Below, in pieces: positions 62,968 through 64,000 of a stretch of 64,000 nucleotides of DNA. The position numbers and the translations under genes are program-made. This stretch comes from Nostoc sp. ATCC 43529 (GTDB lineage: Bacteria > Cyanobacteriota > Cyanobacteriia > Cyanobacteriales > Nostocaceae), in the NCBI GenBank assembly GCA_003326205.1, contig LWTK01000030.1, forward strand, positions 301 to 64,300, in the 5' to 3' direction. The notes under the pieces were generated by a model. That model was not told the DNA's origin. It saw nothing but the letters and a program-made list of their open reading frames with translations, and ran no database searches. Each line of letters starts with the position of its first letter. Position 1 is the stretch's first letter.

Positions 62968-64000
62968 TCAAATCCGATCGCGATAGTTAGAGAATAAGTA
63001 TAAAGTATTACTTGCCAGAAGTGCTTCTGCTGTTTGGCGATCGAGAGGTTGAGAGAATAAGTAACCTTGACCAAATTCGCATCCTAGCTGCTGTAACCAT
63101 TGAAGTTGTTGTGGGGTTTCAATACCTTCGGCAACAGTGCGTAATCCAAGTTGATTGCTCAAAGCAATGATGGTACTGACAACTTGGTAATTACGGTTTC
63201 CTTCTTGCATCTGACTTACAAAGGAGCGATCGATTTTTAAATTATCGGTGGGTAAGCGATGGAGATAATTGAGTGATGAATAACCAGTACCAAAATCATC
63301 AATGCTAATCTGAATTTTTCTAGCTTTTAACTCAGTTAATAGATTAATTGTCTTACTAATATTTTCAATGAGCATACTCTCGGTAATTTCTAAGGCTATA
63401 GAATCACCTGTTAAATTTGTTTGGGCTAGGATGCGATCGATGTCTTCAATTAAACTGGGTTGGCGAATATCTTGAGCAGAAAGGTTAATACTAATCTTTA
63501 GCGGCAAATGATTAATAAACTTTTTTTTCCAGTTTGCCAGTTGTTGACAAGCTGTGTAAAGCATCCAGCGATCGATTTGCACAATTAGCCCGGTTTCTTC
63601 GGCGATCGCCATAATTTCCCTCGGCAAAACAAACCCGCGAGTCGGGTGTTGCCAGCGCACCAATGCTTCAAATCCAATCAGCCGCCCTGCTTGGGGTTGG
63701 TTTTGTCTGTCGTAGCGATCGCCCAGGATATCAACAATCGGCTGGTAGTAGATCGCAAACTCTTCTCGTTCTAAAGCTTTGCGAATATCGGTTTCTAAAG
63801 TCAGCCGATTTACGGCTTGAGTATGCATTTTGACATCAAAAATTTTGTAGGAACTTCTTTCATGAGCTTTGGCTCGATACATGGCAATATCAGCATCTCG
63901 AAGTAAATCGGAGGCTTGACAATAATCATGTGTTCCTAAAACAATCCCGATGCTTGTACTAATAACTACCTCAGCATCACTGAGTATCAACGGTGTTTGA
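62968..64000 (-). CDS. GGDEF-EAL protein (N-terminus beyond window)
   Basis: The frame stays open to the window edge, so the first residues seen (TPLILSDAEVVISTSIGI) are the end of a GGDEF domain. The EAL phosphodiesterase domain spans about 75-330 of the visible part and looks active: FEALVRWQHP, INLSAQDI, ALEITESMLI, IDDFGTGYSSLNYLHRLP, LKIDRSF, VAEGIET. It should hydrolyse cyclic di-GMP. Whether the GGDEF part is active cannot be told. The TTG near the edge is not a start. Confidence 0.93.
   Translation of the reverse strand, partial: QTPLILSDAEVVISTSIGIVLGTHDYCQASDLLRDADIAMYRAKAHERSSYKIFDVKMHTQAVNRLTLETDIRKALEREEFAIYYQPIVDILGDRYDRQNQPQAGRLIGFEALVRWQHPTRGFVLPREIMAIAEETGLIVQIDRWMLYTACQQLANWKKKFINHLPLKISINLSAQDIRQPSLIEDIDRILAQTNLTGDSIALEITESMLIENISKTINLLTELKARKIQISIDDFGTGYSSLNYLHRLPTDNLKIDRSFVSQMQEGNRNYQVVSTIIALSNQLGLRTVAEGIETPQQLQWLQQLGCEFGQGYLFSQPLDRQTAEALLASNTLYLFSNYRDRI

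Noticed and set aside
1..64000. tRNA or rRNA genes
   Set aside because: No cloverleaf-compatible TTCRA...CCA-type segments or rRNA signatures were noticed by eye; a tRNAscan-type search could still reveal one.

Overview
The window is chromosomal DNA from a filamentous, probably heterocyst-forming cyanobacterium (Nostocales: Nostoc, Anabaena or a relative). The HIP1 octamer GCGATCGC recurs throughout. Heptanucleotide tandem repeats and small dispersed repeats fill the intergenic space. Many products are typical of these genomes: CoaR/CoaT, NifJ, a ChlH-type chelatase, CruP, a bacterial lipoxygenase, a DUF4912 protein and long PAS/GAF hybrid kinases. I found no rRNA, tRNA, CRISPR array, prophage or intact transposase gene.

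Layout. 1-2.3 kb: 3' -truncated (by the window) phosphate-binding-like/DUF4912 protein. 2.7-4.3 kb: multi-pass membrane protein. 4.5-8.1 kb: divergent coaR/coaT cobalt-efflux pair with a clear MerR-type operator, then a decayed galT remnant. 9.3-13.9 kb: nifJ plus a dihydroorotate dehydrogenase-like gene. 15-21 kb: LURP-one-like protein, N-acetylmuramoyl-alanine amidase, ChlH/BchH-family chelatase subunit. 21.4-23.4 kb: two related Gly/Asn-rich tandem-repeat proteins of unknown function. 24-30 kb: nucleoside/sugar-type ABC permease, argC, MFS transporter, glpK. 30.6-33.5 kb: PAS-Crp regulator and an exported protein. 34.6-38.5 kb: cruP with two paralogous membrane proteins, and a PIN/Phd toxin-antitoxin pair. 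38.8-45.1 kb: alaS, a metallochaperone, a degenerate-receiver diguanylate cyclase, an FtsH-like peptidase. 45.7-51 kb: lipoxygenase, a DUF2945/DUF3140 pair, a 5'-truncated dynamin-like GTPase, purU. 51.4-56.2 kb: a Gld-type ABC exporter operon. 57-64 kb: a 1712-residue hybrid histidine kinase and a GGDEF-EAL protein that runs off the window.

The most striking property is how small repeats interact with genes. At least four MITE-like families can be delimited. One has CAATACGGTTCAG-type ends and 10-bp target duplications at three copies. Another has TAAGTAG ends and TA targets; one copy is nested inside a copy of the first. Small GC-rich or AT-rich repeats also sit in frame inside coaT, the hybrid kinase, nifJ and the chelatase gene. 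The same GC-rich element is translated in the same frame in two unrelated proteins. The last residues and stop codons of ArgC and of the FtsH-like peptidase are supplied by one intergenic repeat family. The best candidate for an undescribed protein system is the tandem-repeat pair at 21.4-23.4 kb.
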